From: Poronia punctata
Lineage: Eukaryota > Ascomycota > Sordariomycetes > Xylariales > Xylariaceae
Direction of reading: 5' to 3'
NCBI GenBank assembly: GCA_022579005.1
Contig: MU401493.1
Span: forward strand, 49,346 to 113,345
Length of the DNA stretch: 64,000 nt
Shown one piece after another: positions 59,950 to 64,000 of this stretch. The notes below the pieces were generated by a model. That model had not been told where the DNA came from. It saw only the letters and a program-made list of their open reading frames with translations, and searched no databases. A program made the translations under genes and the position numbers. Every line of letters starts with the position of its first letter. Positions within the stretch are counted from its first letter, which is position 1.

Positions 59950-62575
59950 CGAGAAGTGAAGAGAAGAAGAAGAAGATCTTGAGATAGATGAAGGAGAGTC
60001 TGTTGGCGATGAGTGAGAGGAGACAAACCCCAAGTCGAGGAGGGAAATGAGTTGTATTTATATTAATAAATTCGTCTTCATTCTTGCTTCGTTTGTCTTC
60101 GCGAGATCCTCCCCCCTCCCCCCTGAGATTTAGATTCCGACATGGACCCAACAACTTACCTTCTTGGAATGTACTACCTCTCTGTCTGCAAGGCACAACC
60201 TTAGGCCTGTCGTGTACCGGTATTGTATCGGAAAAGTCTAATCTTGAGCTTATTTAGGTACTTACGTACACTCTGAGAGACCCCTCGGTGACTAGGCGAT
60301 AAGCATGTCACCTGCCGTTTTAGCAGGTCCCTGTCCATGGTCTCGAGTCTCGACCTCGACCGTCCCCTGAGCTAAAGAGATCTCCGACAGCGTTTCTCGC
60401 TCGAAAGCTATCCCGACTATTCGAGGCCTTGACGTCAGCTAAAACAGTAACGTTCCCATGCGAGAAAAGATCGGACCGACTTTGAGGGGTGAGGGGAGGG
60501 GAACTGTTGAAGTCCCTTTCCTTGGATCGTAGTATGGGTGTATCTTGCCTACCGCAGACGTGGGAACCCACATGCTTTCTCCATTTATTAGGTAAAGGAC
60601 CCTAGATATAGAATCGCCCAAAGTTCGGTTCTGGGACTCTAGGTACCTCGCTCGAGATTTGGCGCTGTACCTAGGTAGCTATCCAGGTACAACAACTGCA
60701 ATGTAATGGAATAGATAGACGCCCTGATGTAGGTAAACGGTAGGTAAGTAACGTAACTAGCTTCGTGTACTGCCTCGGCAAGTGCGATGGTAATTTCACA
60801 AATTGCTAAGTTTATATTTTTGCTTTTACCCAAGTGCCACTTTGGCCAACATTGTTGAGGCTCAAAGAGGAAGCTTGATGTTGAAACCAACGTTGGTCTC
60901 ACGTGAGGAACGTGGATACAATTACCAGGAATGGAAAGAGAAAAGTGATCCTTCAGAATAACATCTAACTTAACCTTAACCGCTTTACAAACATACCTTT
61001 GTCTAGAATAGAAATTCTACCCCTGAAGTAATGATCTTGCAAGTACCCCCTCCTTTATGATCGACTCCCTCGGTTGCTCCCGGGCGTTGGTTTCGTGAAA
61101 GTTGGGCTTAGATGGTGATCATGTAGTTTTTTAAAAAGATAAGGCTGATGGCATTATTTGTCAGATGGAAAAAAGGGTAGACGACCGCGAATTTGACAGG
61201 TTTGGAAACTCACAGGATAAGCTGACGAATTGTAAGATCGCAATAATCCGAAGAGCGGAAAACTTTAACCTCAAGTGTTGAATTCTCATACTCCTACGAG
61301 TACGTATGAGAAGTTTAACCGAGCTCCTCCATACCCAAGCCCACGATCTGTAGTAAATAGGTCTGGCCAGGAATTTACCGCCGCGAACCCGCATCGATCG
61401 GTTGGCACTTTTCATGTATGTACGTATGTCGAACATGAAAGCAAGCCTTACCACACGTGGATATAGAACGTGGGTTACATTTACACGTACATACGTGTAA
61501 GGCGTCGGCAGATCCGGGTTGGTCGATCCCTTTTATTTGCCGATCACTTTACTGTTTCGTCTATGGAGACATGGGCCTATTTGGGTTTAGGTATTAGCGT
61601 AACGTCCTTTTCGGTACGGAATAGGGAGCTGGTTATGAACATGAAGCCTTGGTCAGTGGTCACCAATATTACGTGTGGCTATGTACGTGAGAAGGAGCAA
61701 ATGGACATCTAATAATAACAACAATAAGACTCTTTATCATACTTTGATGGACTAGACATAGATATGAGTATACCTCCGAGGAAACAGTTTTTCCGAATAA
61801 GAGGGTTTGTAAATACATTATTAAGGTAAGTCTTCCACCTGCGAGTAGCTCTTTCCTGATAACCGCCTTTCTCGCCTTTAAATACCGCAACTTCTCATTC
61901 GAAATGCGATCATTTTGTCGTGGTCTCAAAACCAAAACGGAACTGCTGAATGTTTGACCAAGGAAACATCTCTCTCTTTTATTTTCTAGACAGGCCGTAA
62001 CATTATATACTCACAGAACACGTCTAGTAGTCACCTTTGATGCTTGAGTTATTTATCAACTAGCTCTTCGGCCGAGATGGTGATCTTGGCTGGGCAACAG
62101 AGATCTGCAATCTTACTGCCCTCCTTTCGCCCTATAGCTGTCAACTACTGACTTAAAGCCGGCGGTCCCCCGGCCTCACGACAGAATCTCCGAGTAAGAC
62201 CGGTGTTATTTTGCTCAGAGCCACCCATCGTGAGCAGATGGGATTTAGATTGTTGCCCCCAACGCGGAATTAACAAGTCGTTTGCTCCGGCATAGCTATA
62301 CCTATCTGAGGCTAATTCTACATCACAACCCCTATAAGGATTCATACGGAGCGGTGGGACTGAAGTGTTCTAGTCAAACTCGCTGGTATTGGCTCGGCTA
62401 GAGTTTGTCCATCAGTATATCCATCATGAGCCGGACTTACCCCTCAAAGACATGGAGTTAACCAAACGCCGACATATGAACAGGAATGTCCAAAGCAGTG
62501 TGTTGTTGATTGTTAAGCAGTTGAGGGTATCGATGTCAATGACGATGACCGATTCGTGATGTCAGGGTATCAAAC

Positions 62576-62583
62576 TATATAAG
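62576..62583 (+). promoter_or_regulatory. Probable TATA box of the SDR gene
   Basis: TATATAAG lies about 115 bases upstream of the dehydrogenase ATG at 62699, which would leave a leader of roughly 85 bases. This is the clearest TATA element in the window. Confidence 0.6.
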
Positions 62584-62698
62584 AATGGCTGACCCGTCCA
62601 CAACCTACCTCGTCCAAAAAACCTTTTTGTGACATTCGTAGAGACAACTCCCTTCGATATACCGACGCCAAGATAACATACTTACTTACATACTCAAT

Positions 62699-63586
62699 AT
62701 GGTCTCCAGCAACAATTCCAAGGCGGTCGAAGCCTTCACGTCCATTACCCACAAGGATACCTATCCCTTCATTTCTCCAGAGAAAACAAACCTTTCCGGA
62801 AAATCCGTCTTCATCGCCGGTGCATCAAAGGGAATCGGCAGGGAAACAGCTTTGGCCTTTGCCCAGGCCGGCTGCAGCAGGATTGCCATAGGGGCACGAT
62901 CCGACCTTTCTCCCCTGGTGCAAGAGCTAGAGAAGGCGGCGAAAGACGCCGGGAAGGCCGCACCCCACGTCATCTCGCTTCAGCTCGACGTGACGTCCGA
63001 GGACAGCGTTCGAGCCTCGGCGGACAAAATCTCGCAACAATTCGGCGGCGCGTTAGACATCCTAATCTGTAACGCGGGATACCTGGAGAACTGGGTGCCG
63101 TTAGCCGAGTCGGACCCGACTGAGTGGTGGTCGACCTGGAATATCAACATCAAGGGCACATACATGCTGAATCGCTTCTTCATCCCCTTACTGCTGAAGA
63201 GCGAGACGAAGACGAGCATTGTGGTCTCGAGCTACGGTGCTCTGAATACCGTCCCGAGCGCCTCGTCCTATCAAACTACCAAGTTCGCCGTCTGTCGCCT
63301 GACCGAGTTCATCGCGACAGAGTATGCGGCGCAGGGCCTCATCTGTTTCGCCACTCATCCAGGTGGCATCTTGACGAAGCTCGCTTCGAATATACCGAAA
63401 CAATACTGGGACTTTCTCTCTGACGAGCTGCCACTCCCTGCGCATACGTTTGTTTGGCTGAGCAGAGAGCGTAGGCCGTGGTTAAATGGGAGATTCATGA
63501 GTGTCACCTGGGATATGGAAGAACTGGAGAAGAAGAAGGACCAGATTGTGGAGAAGGACCTCTTGAAATTCCGCATGACAATTTAG
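62699..63586 (+). CDS. Short-chain dehydrogenase/reductase
   Basis: One exon, 295 residues, starting at an ATG. It is a classical SDR: cofactor loop GASKGIG (41-47), NAG (125-127), and the catalytic set S178, Y191 and K195 (YQTTK), with N148 or N150 as the fourth residue. There is a 30-residue N-terminal extension before the Rossmann fold and no signal peptide. The basic residue after the first fold unit (GARSDLS) is compatible with NADP(H), but this is weak evidence. The substrate cannot be read from the sequence. The gene stands alone, with no polyketide, peptide synthetase or P450 gene in view, so a secondary-metabolite role has no support here. Confidence 0.94.
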   Translation: MVSSNNSKAVEAFTSITHKDTYPFISPEKTNLSGKSVFIAGASKGIGRETALAFAQAGCSRIAIGARSDLSPLVQELEKAAKDAGKAAPHVISLQLDVTSEDSVRASADKISQQFGGALDILICNAGYLENWVPLAESDPTEWWSTWNINIKGTYMLNRFFIPLLLKSETKTSIVVSSYGALNTVPSASSYQTTKFAVCRLTEFIATEYAAQGLICFATHPGGILTKLASNIPKQYWDFLSDELPLPAHTFVWLSRERRPWLNGRFMSVTWDMEELEKKKDQIVEKDLLKFRMTI

Positions 63587-64000
63587 ATAGATACCTTTAC
63601 CACATTATACTATACAATATCGCCGGTGTAAATATCGTCTCTGTATCTGGATAGCCGTGGAATACACTTTGGGTGTACTCGTACCTATTAATATCGCTTT
63701 TGAGTTGATCTTCGCATCGTGTCAAGCTTGCAATATGCTGGTAGGTAGTCTGCTAAGTTAGGTAACAATGTTTGTTTACCTACGAGTACGTACATGTTAC
63801 GTGATTGAGGAGCAATTCGTGGATTGCTGCGGTTAGGGGTGGTATCGGAATTGGTACAAGTACAGTAGACAAACAGATGGGTTAACGTATCTGCGTTGTT
63901 GGTTGTAACTGGTACCTCACGCATGCTAAAGGCCACCCCACCACTGTAGGGGCGCACGTAGGGACCAACCACAAATGCCGACTTGAGGGTTTAACGTTGG
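63587..64000. other. Right flank, 3' region of SDR gene
   Basis: About 410 bases after the dehydrogenase stop with no supported gene. Two TACGAGTA/TACTCGTA octamers occur at 63676 and 63781. Confidence 0.6.

Larger units (their letters stand above)
59891..62698. other. Intergenic, divergent promoters of DPBB and SDR genes
   Basis: About 2.8 kb without a supported gene, holding the promoters of the secreted barrel protein (left) and the dehydrogenase (right). One TACGAGTA octamer lies at 61295, and a short inverted repeat TTACACGT/ACGTGTAA lies at 61481-61500. The short open frames have no recognisable family. Confidence 0.55.

Noticed and set aside
62699..63586. SDR as part of a secondary-metabolite cluster
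   Set aside because: No polyketide synthase, peptide synthetase, P450, transporter or regulator gene is visible nearby in the window.

Overview
The window is nuclear DNA from a filamentous ascomycete (Pezizomycotina, most likely a Sordariomycete). The reasons are: many genes split by 50-120 bp introns with GTAAGT-type donors and CTAAC/CTGAC-type branch sites, a set of proteins typical of that group (GH18 chitinase with an inserted CBM18, DUF3074 START-like protein, DUF4238 protein, Hos4-like ankyrin protein, polyprenol reductase), and long AT-balanced intergenic stretches. The species cannot be named from the sequence. No bacterial operon, virus, CRISPR array, rRNA, convincing tRNA or recognisable transposon was found.

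Layout, left to right. 0-2.2 kb: gene-free, rich in homopolymers. 2.2-4.2 kb (-): DUF3074 lipid-binding-like protein with a C-terminal coiled coil. 6.8-8.4 kb (+): secreted GH18 chitinase. 9.3-13.0 kb (+): PXA-domain membrane protein whose last exon lies beyond an unusually long 1.6 kb intron. 15.0-16.8 kb (-): CENP-B-type helix-turn-helix DNA-binding protein. 16.8-27.2 kb: a 10 kb stretch with no recognisable gene. 27.2-28.8 kb (-): DRG1/Rbg1 GTPase in seven exons. 31.6-32.7 kb (+): polyprenol reductase, tail to tail with 32.7-33.4 kb (-): ALKBH6-like dioxygenase. 35.3-40.0 kb (+): Hos4-like ankyrin/coiled-coil protein. 40.9-41.8 kb (-): peroxisomal enoyl-CoA isomerase. 43.5-46.0 kb (+): DUF4238 protein. 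47.6-50.5 kb (-): Pumilio/Puf3-type RNA-binding protein. 50.5-57.7 kb: gene-free. 57.7-58.3 kb (+): small single-pass membrane protein. 59.5-59.9 kb (-): small secreted double-psi beta-barrel protein. 62.7-63.6 kb (+): short-chain dehydrogenase.

The genes are mostly housekeeping or wall/secretion functions and do not form a pathway cluster; each has its own promoter. Nothing looks like a secondary-metabolite cluster or a defence island. The most unusual signals are non-coding. The octamer TACGAGTA (or its complement TACTCGTA) occurs at least 22 times, every time outside the assigned genes. The PXA gene carries an expanded intron, and the Hos4-like gene has an upstream micro-ORF in a perfect Kozak context.

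All exon joins were made by hand from splice consensus, reading frame and remembered family sequence; no database search or RNA evidence was available.
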